NCBI RefSeq assembly: GCF_001636055.1
Contig: NZ_CP011789.1
Coordinates: 4,836,001 to 4,900,000 of the forward strand
Source: Pseudomonas putida
GTDB taxonomy: Bacteria; Pseudomonadota; Gammaproteobacteria; Pseudomonadales; Pseudomonadaceae
Direction of reading: 5' to 3'
Length of the DNA stretch: 64,000 nt
Shown: piece after piece, positions 50,161 to 58,063 of the stretch
Layout: each line of letters begins with the position of its first letter
How positions within the stretch are numbered: the stretch's first letter is position 1
Translations under genes and position numbers: made by a program
The notes under the pieces: model-generated
What the model was told of the DNA's origin: nothing
Database searches by the model: none
What the model saw: the letters and a program-made list of their open reading frames with translations, nothing else

Positions 50161-50811
50161 TCAGTTGGCTGAAACCGATTCAAGTTGTTGCAGCAGCAAG
50201 GCGGCCTGGGTCCGGGTACGCACGCCCAGCTTGCGGAAGATCGCGGTGACGTGGGCCTTGATGGTCGCCTCCGAAACGCTCAGCTCGTAGGCGATCTGCT
50301 TGTTCAACAAACCTTCGCAGACCATGGTCAGCACCCGGAACTGCTGCGGCGTCAGGCTTGCGAGCCCTTCGCTGGCGGCTTTGGCCTCGGCCGACACATC
50401 AACCTTTTCGAACGCCTGCGGCGGCCACCACACTTCGCCGTCGAGCACCTTGCGCACGGCGTCCTGGATGGTTTCCAGCGGGCTGGACTTCGGAATGAAA
50501 CCGCTGGCCCCGAACTCACGGGACTTGACCACCACGGCCGCCTCTTCCTGCGCCGACACCATCACCACCGGAATCTGCGGGTATTGCCCACGGAGCAGGA
50601 CCAGCCCGGAGAAGCCATAGGCACCTGGCATGTTCAAGTCGAGCAGGACCAGGTCCCAGTCGGATTTCTCGGTCAGGCGGGTTTCCAGTTCGGCGATGCT
50701 TGCCACCTCCACCAGACGTACGTCCTGCCCGAGGCCGAGGGTCACGGCCTGGCGCAAGGCGCTACGGAACAGCGGATGGTCATCGGCAATCAGGATTTCA
50801 TATGTAGCCAT
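50161..50811 (-). CDS. erdR: LuxR/NarL-type response regulator ErdR
   Basis: ATG 50811 (MATYEILIADDHPLFRSALR) gives 216 residues. The receiver domain has phospho-acceptor Asp58 (LVLLDLNMPG), and the C-terminal HTH contains LTPQQFRVLTMVCEGLLNKQ. The gene sits beside dgkA as PA3604 (ErdR) does in P. aeruginosa, where it controls acetyl-CoA synthetase and ethanol/acetate genes with kinase MxtR/CrbS. The kinase gene is not in this window. The name rests on context plus resemblance. Confidence 0.8.
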   Translation of the reverse strand: MATYEILIADDHPLFRSALRQAVTLGLGQDVRLVEVASIAELETRLTEKSDWDLVLLDLNMPGAYGFSGLVLLRGQYPQIPVVMVSAQEEAAVVVKSREFGASGFIPKSSPLETIQDAVRKVLDGEVWWPPQAFEKVDVSAEAKAASEGLASLTPQQFRVLTMVCEGLLNKQIAYELSVSEATIKAHVTAIFRKLGVRTRTQAALLLQQLESVSAN

Positions 50812-51067
50812 CGATCCAGGGGTCCTGTTCTGTGCCAGGCGCTGTGGGGTATGGGGCCTGTGCCTGGCGGGCAACTCAAGGCGCGGGCGGCGGCGCCGCC
50901 AGCGGCAAGGACACGATGCAGACCAGGGGTAGCGGCTGCGTCGTGGCCGAATCGGCGCCAAGGATGCCGAGCACCGTCCGGGTGGTCAAGCCAATTGCCC
51001 GGCGGCCTCGCCCACCCTGGCGACCTGCTCGACAGTATGAACCAATCCGGCTAGCTTGCCCCTTGGA

Positions 51068-51778
51068 CTATAGGAAGGTATGCAAGCGTTGATGCGGCTC
51101 ATCCTGGTCGTCCAGTGCCAGGTGTCGCTTGCCGCTCAAGTAGTGCAGGCTGAACACGTCAAGGTAGGCATCCAGCGCCTGGGAGGCACGGTTGTCGCCG
51201 GCCAGGTCCAGACACATGGCCGCCACTTCCGCGGTGCAGAAATGATCGTCACGCTTGGAGCGGCGCAGGCGGTAGCGCGACATCTGCTCGGCCTCCAGGC
51301 TCAGCACCGGGAAGCGGTCCAGGTACGGGCTCTTGCGAAACATCTTGCGCGCTTCGGTCCAGGTGGCGTCGAGCAGGATGAACAGCGGCCGCTTGCCAGG
51401 CTCGCACACCACTTCGTTGACCACCCGCTCCGGTGCGACGAACTCACCAGGGAAGACGATATAGGGCTGCCACTGGGGTTGTTCGAGCAGCGCCAGCAAG
51501 CGCGCATCGACATCCGTGCGCTGCCAGCCGAAGGCCCAGGTGTCTTCGATCAGGTCGGCGATCAGCCAGCCGGTGTTGGTCGGCTTCAATGGCTCGGTGT
51601 CGTGCATCACCAGACACATGCCGGCCTGGGCGTCGACCCGAGGCTTCCAGGCGCACAGGCAATGGCTGGCGATAACCCGGCAGTCCGGGCAGCGATCGGC
51701 TCGCGAACCGCGGGCGACGAAGGGTTTGTTGCTGCGCGCCAGACGCTCGGCGCGCAGACGCGCTACCGCATGGCTCAT
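51068..51778 (-). CDS. DTW-domain tRNA aminocarboxypropyltransferase
   Basis: The 236-residue protein has a zinc ribbon (CPDCRVIASHCLCAW) and the DTW motif region LLDATWTEARKMFRKSPYL, with CLVMHDTEPLKPTNTG earlier. Members of this SPOUT-related group add the 3-amino-3-carboxypropyl group to tRNA uridine (TapT/TuaA for U47). Target site is assumed, not shown. Confidence 0.85.
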   Translation of the reverse strand: MSHAVARLRAERLARSNKPFVARGSRADRCPDCRVIASHCLCAWKPRVDAQAGMCLVMHDTEPLKPTNTGWLIADLIEDTWAFGWQRTDVDARLLALLEQPQWQPYIVFPGEFVAPERVVNEVVCEPGKRPLFILLDATWTEARKMFRKSPYLDRFPVLSLEAEQMSRYRLRRSKRDDHFCTAEVAAMCLDLAGDNRASQALDAYLDVFSLHYLSGKRHLALDDQDEPHQRLHTFL

Positions 51779-51895
51779 GGCTGCAAGCCTGGCAACGGGA
51801 ATAGGATGGACACTGCGACAACTCGGCGGGAAACAAAGGTGCCAGTCTACCAGAGCGGGCGCAGGTTTGCCGTGCAGGGCACTGCCAGGCTCCCT

Positions 51896-51901
51896 TATAA
51901 T
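51896..51901 (+). promoter_or_regulatory. Perfect -10 hexamer upstream of the PA3611-like gene
   Basis: TATAAT occurs at 51896-51901, about 100 bases before ATG 52001. No good -35 lies 16-18 bases upstream, so an activator may be needed. Confidence 0.35.
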
Positions 51902-52000
51902 CGAGCCTTTGGCGGCGGCTGCGCCTGGAGCGCGACCAGTTCATGGAACGCCGCCTGCCGGCGCGGGTCAAAGCGCCAGTCACCGAACCAGGAGAGATTC

Positions 52001-52423
52001 ATGCTGCGTCTTATCGTCCCGACCCTGAGCCTGATGCTCGCCCTGCCGCTTGCCGCCAGCGCAGCGTCCAAGCAGGACTACGAGCTGAACCAGATGCTGC
52101 AGAAGGTTGCCAAGGAGAGCAGCGTCGGCACGCCACGCGCCGTCAACGAAGACATCCTCGATCAGGGCTACACCGTCGAGAAGGGCAAGGCGTTGGTCAA
52201 CCACCTGAGCGTGCGTGAAGAACATGCCCAGCGCATGCTGGAAAACCCGGCGCTGGTGCGCAGCCAGCTGGGCGACAGCGTCTGCCGCAACACCGGCTAC
52301 CGCCAACTGATGACCAAGGGCGCGGTGATGGTCTACCGCTTCACCGTCTACAAGACCAACCAGCCGGTCATGGACCAGGCGTTCGATGCTGCCAGTTGCA
52401 CCGCTGGCAATAAGAAAAAGTGA
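52001..52423 (+). CDS. PA3611-like secreted protein (QSregVF family)
   Basis: ATG 52001 after AGGAGAG gives 140 residues with a clear signal peptide (MLRLIVPTLSLMLALPLAAS). The mature protein starts KQDYELNQMLQKVAKESSVG and has two cysteines (SVCRNTGYRQLM and AASCTAGNK). It matches the putative quorum-sensing-regulated virulence-factor family typified by PA3611. A role in virulence is known only from P. aeruginosa. Its genomic place near erdR/dgkA fits. Confidence 0.8.
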   Translation: MLRLIVPTLSLMLALPLAASAASKQDYELNQMLQKVAKESSVGTPRAVNEDILDQGYTVEKGKALVNHLSVREEHAQRMLENPALVRSQLGDSVCRNTGYRQLMTKGAVMVYRFTVYKTNQPVMDQAFDAASCTAGNKKK

Positions 52424-52424
52424 T

Positions 52425-52628
52425 TCAGGCGACCTGATCGTCGCTGGCGCGCCGCTGTTCTTCATCGGCGCGCAGATCCGCCAGCAGGGCCTGAAGGTAA
52501 CGTGATTGCCTGTCGGCGCCTTGCAACCTGCGCAGGCACTCGCCCTCCAGGCTCAAGTGGTGGTCCTTGGCCGCACGCCTGAGCAGTTCATACAACTGCA
52601 GGTCCACCTCGATGACCAACCGATGCAT
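52425..52628 (-). CDS. Small hypothetical protein, possible ribbon-helix-helix
   Basis: ATG 52628 with GGGAGGAAG just upstream gives 67 residues (MHRLVIEVDLQLYELLRRAA). The short strand followed by two helices rich in Leu/Arg resembles Arc-type RHH proteins, but the match is weak. It converges on the PA3611-like gene, one base apart. Confidence 0.6.
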   Translation of the reverse strand: MHRLVIEVDLQLYELLRRAAKDHHLSLEGECLRRLQGADRQSRYLQALLADLRADEEQRRASDDQVA

Positions 52629-52984
52629 GCTTCTTCCTCCCTGCATCGCCCTCTGCCCTCAGTTAAACAAAGCTCGGCAAGGATTGGATCCGATCAGACG
52701 AACGGTGACCTTCAGCGAACCGGCACGATCGCGCGCCAGCGTCTAGATTGAAAGCAAACGACAGGCATTTTTCGGCAAGCACAGGAGATTGCCGACGCCA
52801 CGACGTTGCCGGATCCGCAACGAAAACAGACAAGATGGATACATGCCACTGCATCACGGCCTTGAAGGCCTACTGCAATGCTCGGGATGCACACTCGAGC
52901 CACAGCAGCCAGCGACACACGCAGTGTCGTGGCCGGTACTCACCATCGACCGGTCAGAGGTTTTGCTGCAGAAGGAGACGTTGA
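52629..52984. other. Intergenic region upstream of the LOG gene
   Basis: Several short frames cross these 356 bases, but none has a convincing ribosome site or family resemblance. No clear promoter, terminator or RNA structure was recognised, apart from the ribosome-binding site AAGGAG that serves the LOG gene. Confidence 0.5.
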
Positions 52985-54103
52985 ATGCCTTACCTACCGA
53001 ATGAACTGCTGTCCAAGCACTTCAGCGACCAGGGAATCGACCTGGGCAGGATTGACGAACAACTGCAACTGGTGGCACCGAACAGCCCCAACCTGCCCCT
53101 CTACCGCGACATGATGTTGACCGTGCTGCGCATGGCCAGCGACGACGCCAACCGCTGGAACGCCAAGATCACCTTGCAGGCCCTGCGCGAACTGGATCAC
53201 GCCTTCCGTACTCTCGAGCGCTACAAGGGCCGACGCAAAGTCACGGTGTTCGGCTCGGCGCGCACACCCCAGGAACACCCGATGTATGCCCTGGCCCGGG
53301 AACTGGGCGCCACGCTGGCACGCTCCGAGCTGATGGTCATCACCGGTGCCGGTGGCGGCATCATGGCCGCTGCCCACGAAGGCGCCGGTGCCGAGAACAG
53401 CCTGGGCTTCAATATCACACTGCCTTTCGAGCAACATGCCAATGCCACGGTGGACGGCACCGATAAGCTGCTGCCCTTCCACTTCTTCTTTATCCGCAAG
53501 CTGTTCTTCGTCAAGGAAGCCGACGGACTGGTCCTTTGCCCGGGTGGCTTCGGCACGCTCGATGAAGCGCTGGAAGTGCTGACCCTGATCCAGACCGGCA
53601 AAAGCCCACTGGTACCGGTGGTACTGCTGGACTCGCCTGGCGGCAGCTTCTGGCAGGATGCCCTGAACTTCATCAGCCGTCAGTTGGAAGAGAACCGCTA
53701 TATCTTGCCCAGCGACCTGAAGCTGGTACGCCTGGTACACAGCGCCGACGAGGCCGTTGAAGAGATCAAGCAGTTCTATAGCAACTACCACTCGAGCCGC
53801 TGGCTGAAGAACCAGTTCGTGATCCGCATGCTGCACCCCTTGAGCGAGGCTGCGCTATGCGACATCCAGGAGGGTTTTGCCGACCTGCGGCTGAGCGGCA
53901 AGTATCATCAACAGCCCGACAGTAGCGCAGAACATGAAGTAGGAGACTTCAACCACCTGACCCGCCTGACCTTCGCCTTCAACGGCCGTGATCAGGGGCG
54001 CCTTCGTGAACTGGTGGACTTCATCAACCTGCCGGAAAACTGGGCAAAACCTCAGCCCATGCACACGACCCAGCATGCGCGAGAAGCGCTGAAAGTCGGT
54101 TGA
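52985..54103 (+). CDS. LOG-family (TIGR00730-like) nucleotide phosphoribohydrolase
   Basis: The 372-residue protein has the Rossmann LOG core: VTVFGSARTPQEHPMYALAR, GAGGGIMAAAHEGAG and the signature PGGFGTLDEALEVLT. Such proteins cleave nucleoside 5'-monophosphates to base and ribose phosphate. It is longer than the approx. 190-residue plant-type LOG, with extra N- and C-terminal segments. AAGGAG precedes ATG 52985. Physiological substrate unknown. Confidence 0.85.
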   Translation: MPYLPNELLSKHFSDQGIDLGRIDEQLQLVAPNSPNLPLYRDMMLTVLRMASDDANRWNAKITLQALRELDHAFRTLERYKGRRKVTVFGSARTPQEHPMYALARELGATLARSELMVITGAGGGIMAAAHEGAGAENSLGFNITLPFEQHANATVDGTDKLLPFHFFFIRKLFFVKEADGLVLCPGGFGTLDEALEVLTLIQTGKSPLVPVVLLDSPGGSFWQDALNFISRQLEENRYILPSDLKLVRLVHSADEAVEEIKQFYSNYHSSRWLKNQFVIRMLHPLSEAALCDIQEGFADLRLSGKYHQQPDSSAEHEVGDFNHLTRLTFAFNGRDQGRLRELVDFINLPENWAKPQPMHTTQHAREALKVG

Positions 54104-54110
54104 ACGAAAA

Positions 54111-54164
54111 ACGGCCAGTACGGCTGACCTGGCAGATATCTGCCTGGTCAGCCGTACTGGCCGT
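54111..54164. terminator. 54-base near-perfect palindrome between LOG gene and recX
   Basis: ACGGCCAGTACGGCTGACC and its exact complement (19 bp) enclose a second palindrome, GGCAGATATCTGCC, leaving only two opposed T residues unpaired. On the minus strand TTTTT follows, so it can terminate recX; on the plus strand no T-run follows. It nearly fills the gap between the convergent genes. Confidence 0.75.
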
Positions 54165-54166
54165 CA

Positions 54167-54634
54167 TTAATCGAGGTCGCGCCCGCTGAGCAGCCGGCCG
54201 ATCATGTCCATGGAAAAACCACGGTAGGCGAGAAAGCGCGTTTGCTGCGCGCGACTGCGGGGATCCTGAGGACGTTGCCCGCCGAACTTGCGCTGCCAGA
54301 CGTCCCGTAGGCGGGCCGACCAGTCCACACCGCTCTCGCGCAGTGCCTGATCGATATCGCCACGGTTCAGCCCTCGCTGACTCAGGTCCTCACGAATACG
54401 TGCGGGGCCATAGCCGGAGTTGGAGCGATAGGAAATGAAGCTTTCCAGGTAGCGCGCCTCGCTGAGCAGCCCTTCCTCGGCAAGCCGATCGAGCGCAGGC
54501 TCGATCAGCTCATCGGTGGCGCCGCGCTGACGCAACTTGCGCGTCAGCTCGACACGACCATGCTCGCGGCGCGCAAGCAGGTCCATGGCTGTCCGCCGAA
54601 CGGCGACGGGAGTGTCGAGTACGACGGACGACAT
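54167..54634 (-). CDS. recX: RecA regulator RecX
   Basis: The 155-residue all-helical protein consists of three RecX tandem repeats ([40 protein letters not shown] and a C-terminal one). RecX binds RecA filaments and limits their growth. It follows recA by 19 bases, the usual order. Confidence 0.95.
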   Translation of the reverse strand: MSSVVLDTPVAVRRTAMDLLARREHGRVELTRKLRQRGATDELIEPALDRLAEEGLLSEARYLESFISYRSNSGYGPARIREDLSQRGLNRGDIDQALRESGVDWSARLRDVWQRKFGGQRPQDPRSRAQQTRFLAYRGFSMDMIGRLLSGRDLD

Positions 54635-54653
54635 GCGCGATCAACCAGCGATA

Positions 54654-55721
54654 TCAATAACCGGCTTCAGCATCAGCCATATCGTCGGCATCAGCTTCAG
54701 CGGCGGCGGCCTTGCCAGCAGCGGCGACAGCGCCGGAGGTCAGCAGCTTCTCACGAATCTGCTTCTCGATTTCCGAACCGATGGCCGGGTTCTCTTGCAA
54801 ATACTTGGCAGCGTTGGCCTTGCCTTGGCCGATCTTGTTGCCCTGATAGCTGTACCAGGCGCCGGACTTCTCGACCAAGCCTTGGGCGACGCCCAAGTCG
54901 ATGATCTCGCCGTTACGGTAGATACCCTTGCCGTAGAGAATCTGGAACTCGGCCTGACGGAAAGGTGGCGAAACCTTGTTCTTGACGATCTTGACGCGGG
55001 TTTCACTGCCCACCACTTCGTCACCTTCCTTCACCGCGCCAGTACGACGGATGTCCAGACGGACCGAGGCGTAGAACTTCAGGGCGTTACCGCCGGTGGT
55101 GGTTTCCGGGCTACCAAACATCACGCCAATTTTCATACGGATCTGGTTGATGAAGATGACCAGGCAGTTGGCGTTCTTGATGTTACCGGTGATCTTGCGC
55201 AGTGCCTGGGACATCAGACGGGCCTGCAGGCCGACGTGCATGTCGCCCATTTCGCCTTCGATTTCAGCCTTGGGTACCAGGGCCGCCACGGAGTCGACGA
55301 TGATCACGTCGACAGCGTTGGAACGCACCAGCATATCGGTGATTTCCAGGGCCTGTTCGCCAGTGTCTGGCTGCGAGACCAGCAGGTCATCGACGTTGAC
55401 GCCGAGCTTGCCAGCGTACTCAGGGTCGAGGGCATGCTCGGCGTCGACGAAGGCGCAGGTGGCGCCGTTCTTCTGGGCCTCGGCGATGACCGACAGCGTC
55501 AGCGTGGTCTTGCCCGAGGATTCCGGGCCGTAGATCTCGACGATACGGCCCTTCGGCAGACCGCCGATGCCGAGGGCGATGTCCAGGCCCAGCGAGCCGG
55601 TGGAGATGGCCGGGATGGCCTGGCGTTCGTGATCGCCCATGCGCATGACTGCGCCCTTGCCGAATTGGCGTTCGATCTGACCCAGGGCCGCAGCCAAGGC
55701 GCGCTTCTTGTTGTCGTCCAT
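54654..55721 (-). CDS. recA: Recombinase RecA
   Basis: ATG 55721 ([20 protein letters not shown]) gives 355 residues. Walker A is [10 protein letters not shown], and DNA-binding loops and the acidic C-terminus ([14 protein letters not shown]) are present. It drives strand exchange and LexA/repressor cleavage. A LexA box lies upstream. Confidence 0.99.
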   Translation of the reverse strand: MDDNKKRALAAALGQIERQFGKGAVMRMGDHERQAIPAISTGSLGLDIALGIGGLPKGRIVEIYGPESSGKTTLTLSVIAEAQKNGATCAFVDAEHALDPEYAGKLGVNVDDLLVSQPDTGEQALEITDMLVRSNAVDVIIVDSVAALVPKAEIEGEMGDMHVGLQARLMSQALRKITGNIKNANCLVIFINQIRMKIGVMFGSPETTTGGNALKFYASVRLDIRRTGAVKEGDEVVGSETRVKIVKNKVSPPFRQAEFQILYGKGIYRNGEIIDLGVAQGLVEKSGAWYSYQGNKIGQGKANAAKYLQENPAIGSEIEKQIREKLLTSGAVAAAGKAAAAEADADDMADAEAGY

Positions 55722-55764
55722 TGAAATCCTCACGTGTTCGACTTGGCCCTGATGGCCGGAATAC

Positions 55765-55780
55765 CTGTATAAGTAGCCAG
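55765..55780 (-). promoter_or_regulatory. LexA box of recA
   Basis: On the minus strand CTGGCTACTTATACAG fits CTG-N10-CAG with one deviation from CTGT-N8-ACAG. It lies 44 bases before the recA ATG, as expected for SOS autoregulation. Confidence 0.8.
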
Positions 55781-55825
55781 TATTATTCCACAGGGATTCG
55801 TTTCCGCAAACCCCCGTCGAGCGAT

Positions 55826-56308
55826 TTACTCGGCACCAAGCTGTAACAAGCCGTCTAACGCAGCGATCACCGTCTGTCGGCGCACCGCCTCGCGATCGCC
55901 CTCGAAGTGGCGACGCTCGCTGATCACGCGGGCTCCATCGCCCCAGGCCAGCCACACGGTGCCTACCGGTTTGGCCGGCGAGCCGCCATCCGGCCCGGCG
56001 ACACCGCTGACCGCTACGGCAAACCGCGCGCCGCTGGCGGCCTGGGCACCACGGACCATGGCCTCGACCACTTCCTGGCTGACGGCGCCAACCTGGGTGA
56101 ACAGTGCCTCGGGGACGCCAAGCTGGCGGGTCTTCTGGGCGTTGGAATAGGTGACGTAACCCGCCTCGAACCAGGCCGAACTGCCGGGAATACGGGTGAT
56201 CGCCTCGGCGATGCCACCACCGGTGCAGGACTCGGCGGTGGTCACCTGCGCATTGAAGCGGCGCAGGTGTTCGCCCAGGCGGGTAGAAAGTACGGTGATC
56301 GGGTCCAT
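55826..56308 (-). CDS. pncC: Nicotinamide-nucleotide amidase PncC (CinA C-terminal domain)
   Basis: The 160-residue protein is the single-domain CinA form: [20 protein letters not shown] and [20 protein letters not shown] are family signatures. It deamidates NMN to NaMN. Classically named cinA, upstream of recA, as here. On its other side begins the tailocin cluster. Confidence 0.94.
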   Translation of the reverse strand: MDPITVLSTRLGEHLRRFNAQVTTAESCTGGGIAEAITRIPGSSAWFEAGYVTYSNAQKTRQLGVPEALFTQVGAVSQEVVEAMVRGAQAASGARFAVAVSGVAGPDGGSPAKPVGTVWLAWGDGARVISERRHFEGDREAVRRQTVIAALDGLLQLGAE

Positions 56309-56367
56309 GGCAGGCTCCTTGCGTGACTGCGCACTACCCTACCACCCTCATCCCCCCAGGCAAGGAT

Positions 56368-56868
56368 TCACGGCGCCAGCGCGCGGATGTAGGCCTGACA
56401 GGCGCGCAGGGCGATCAGCCCCCGGTCGCCGTCGTCGGTGATGGCGATAATTCGTCGAGCATGCGCCGGGTCAAGTCGGGCGCGTACGGCGCCATGATCC
56501 ACGCCGCTGGCGCCGGTGGCGGCAGGCATTGTGGAACAGGTGGCGTCGCGCTCGACCAGGACCGACAGGCGCAGATCGGCAGTAGCAAGGCGATCACGCA
56601 GCCGAGCCTGATTGTGTTGCGCATCGGTAAGCTCCTGGAAATGAATCGACTCGCTGTCGTGCAGCCGTCGCTCGAGCGCCTGGCGCTGCTCGCGCTCACT
56701 ACGCAGCTGTTCGTTGAGCACCTCGGCCTGCTCCACCCGCTGGCTCGCCTGCAACTCGTCCGACTCGGCGAGCAGACGCTCGTAGCGCCAGGCCTGAACC
56801 TGCCAGGCCAACGCGGCGGACAACAGTACCGAGGCAACGTACGCAGCAAACTGCAGGCGGCTCAGCAC
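56368..56868 (-). CDS. Rz-like inner-membrane spanin (i-spanin)
   Basis: The 166-residue protein has an N-terminal anchor (FAAYVASVLLSAALAWQVQA) and a long periplasmic coiled coil (about 30-105, Glu/Gln/Arg-rich), the Rz layout. With Rz1 it fuses the membranes in the last step of lysis. Its start overlaps the endolysin stop. An Rz1 gene is embedded in another frame. Confidence 0.82.
   Translation of the reverse strand: MLSRLQFAAYVASVLLSAALAWQVQAWRYERLLAESDELQASQRVEQAEVLNEQLRSEREQRQALERRLHDSESIHFQELTDAQHNQARLRDRLATADLRLSVLVERDATCSTMPAATGASGVDHGAVRARLDPAHARRIIAITDDGDRGLIALRACQAYIRALAP
56415..56624 (-). CDS. Rz1-like outer-membrane spanin lipoprotein, nested in Rz
   Basis: ATG 56624, seven bases after AGGAG, opens a 69-residue frame wholly inside Rz. 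It starts MRNTIRLGCVIALLLPICAC, a lipoprotein signal with a Cys acceptor, then a Pro-rich stretch (ATPPVPQCLPPPAPAAW). These are hallmarks of Rz1. It would sit in the outer membrane and bind the Rz coiled coil. Confidence 0.78.
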   Translation of the reverse strand: MRNTIRLGCVIALLLPICACRSWSSATPPVPQCLPPPAPAAWIMAPYAPDLTRRMLDELSPSPTTATGG

Positions 56869-57410
56869 AATACCTCCCGAGCCCTGGCCCAGAGCTTGAG
56901 GCGCTCATCCAGGCCATTGAGCCCACCATTGATATGTCGGGTGATGCGGTTGAACTCACCACGATCGGCCAGGGCATTGAGCCCGCGCGACTGCCAGAAC
57001 CAGGCCGCCGACTCGCAGGCCCAGCGCGGCTGCTCGAGTAGCTGGGGTTGCGCCAGCAACCGCTCATCACCGAACAGCGCACGGCTGCAAGCCTGGTAGT
57101 TGTTGCGCCCGGTGACCTGGATCAGGCCGCGACCGCAATACAGCTGGCCATCACCGTCGGCCTCGGGCGTGTTGCCCAGGCGCAGGGCCAGTGGGCCGGT
57201 GTCGTAGCGTGAAAGATAGCGATCGCTGCCCAGTTCCTTCACATAGCGTAACTGGCCGGACTCATGACCGACCTGGGCGAGGAAGGCGGCGATACGCTTG
57301 GGGTGATCGATCTCCCAGCGGGCCATGGCTTCGTTGAGAGGCGTAAGAAACGCGCTGGCACGCTGGCCAGCCAGAGGATAAATCTGAATGAGTTGCCGCT
57401 CGGTGAGCAT
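56862..57410 (-). CDS. GH19 chitinase-like endolysin
   Basis: ATG 57410 after AAGGAGGTG gives 182 residues; the longer frame crosses a terminator. The GH19 fold is seen in FLAQVGHESGQLRYVKELGS, with the catalytic Glu in GHES, and in YCGRGLIQVTGRNNYQ. Phage members cut peptidoglycan glycan strands. It overlaps Rz by seven bases. No signal peptide, so export needs a holin. Confidence 0.88.
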   Translation of the reverse strand: MLTERQLIQIYPLAGQRASAFLTPLNEAMARWEIDHPKRIAAFLAQVGHESGQLRYVKELGSDRYLSRYDTGPLALRLGNTPEADGDGQLYCGRGLIQVTGRNNYQACSRALFGDERLLAQPQLLEQPRWACESAAWFWQSRGLNALADRGEFNRITRHINGGLNGLDERLKLWARAREVLC

Positions 57411-57431
57411 GCAGCACCTCCTTGGCGCAAG

Positions 57432-57458
57432 AAAAAAAGCCCAGGCAATGCCTGGGCT
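57432..57458 (-). terminator. Strong terminator between tailocin membrane-protein gene and endolysin gene
   Basis: AGCCCAGGC-AAT-GCCTGGGCT followed by seven T on the minus strand. It lies 22 bases after the stop of the membrane-protein gene and 21 bases before the endolysin ATG, so it should reduce read-through into the lysis genes. Confidence 0.82.
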
Positions 57459-57480
57459 CGGGAACATCGACGCGTTGCTA

Positions 57481-57837
57481 TCAGATGCCCAGCGACGCCA
57501 TCTCCAACGGCGAGCGATAGGTCGCTGCGGCCTGGGCGATGCAGGCACGGGCCTGCAGGTTGGCGTCCTTGAGATTCTGGATCTCATCGGCGATCCGCTT
57601 GGCGCCCTTGACCAGCCACATCCGCGAGTACACCGCGGCCGCGACGCCACCCACGACGATGACCAATGCCGAGAAGAAATCGGCCAATCGTTGCGAACAG
57701 ATGCTGATCTGCTCGACCGTGATGCGCACCACTTCCACCACCTCCTCGTTGTAGTCGAGGTTAGCGGCCACGCTGGCCCCCCAGATGCTGGTGACCAGTG
57801 CCTTGCAGTCCTGAATTTCCTGTGCGGTAAGCGACAT
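57481..57837 (-). CDS. Hypothetical tailocin protein with one membrane helix
   Basis: ATG 57837 (MSLTAQEIQDCKALVTSIWG), preceded by GGAGA, gives 118 residues. One hydrophobic segment (FFSALVIVVGGVAAAVYSRM, about 55-75) separates two helical halves. Family not recognised. Its place just ahead of the endolysin would suit a holin, antiholin or lysis regulator, but that is inference. Its start lies inside the Com-like gene. Confidence 0.6.
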   Translation of the reverse strand: MSLTAQEIQDCKALVTSIWGASVAANLDYNEEVVEVVRITVEQISICSQRLADFFSALVIVVGGVAAAVYSRMWLVKGAKRIADEIQNLKDANLQARACIAQAAATYRSPLEMASLGI

Positions 57838-58033
57838 GATTACATTCTCCATTGCTATCAGTTTGATCGGCGGACGATTCCGCCAGGTGATCGCTCGCAG
57901 GCGATGGCTCGAAGCGCGTGGCTTTCACATGATTCAGCGTGCGGCACCGGCCGCACTTGATCTGGAGCTCGGAAGCGGGGGTGATGCGGGCCAGCAGCTT
58001 CCTGCACTGGCCGCAGCGAAACTCGACGAACAT
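57761..58033 (-). CDS. Com-like zinc-ribbon protein
   Basis: ATG 58033 after AGAGGA gives 90 residues; an in-frame GTG two codons earlier is possible. FRCGQCRKLLARI and LQIKCGRCRTLNHVKA form a four-Cys zinc ribbon like that of phage Mu Com, the translational activator of the mom DNA-modification gene. No mom or methylase gene follows here. The C-terminal part overlaps the next gene by 77 bases. Confidence 0.7.
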   Translation of the reverse strand: MFVEFRCGQCRKLLARITPASELQIKCGRCRTLNHVKATRFEPSPASDHLAESSADQTDSNGECNHVAYRTGNSGLQGTGHQHLGGQRGR

Positions 58034-58063
58034 GGGCACGTCCTCTGCTGAGTGGGTAGACCG

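Noticed and set aside
57411..57650. N-terminal extension of the endolysin frame to 57650
   Set aside because: It runs through the terminator and the neighbouring gene, while a perfect ribosome site precedes ATG 57410.
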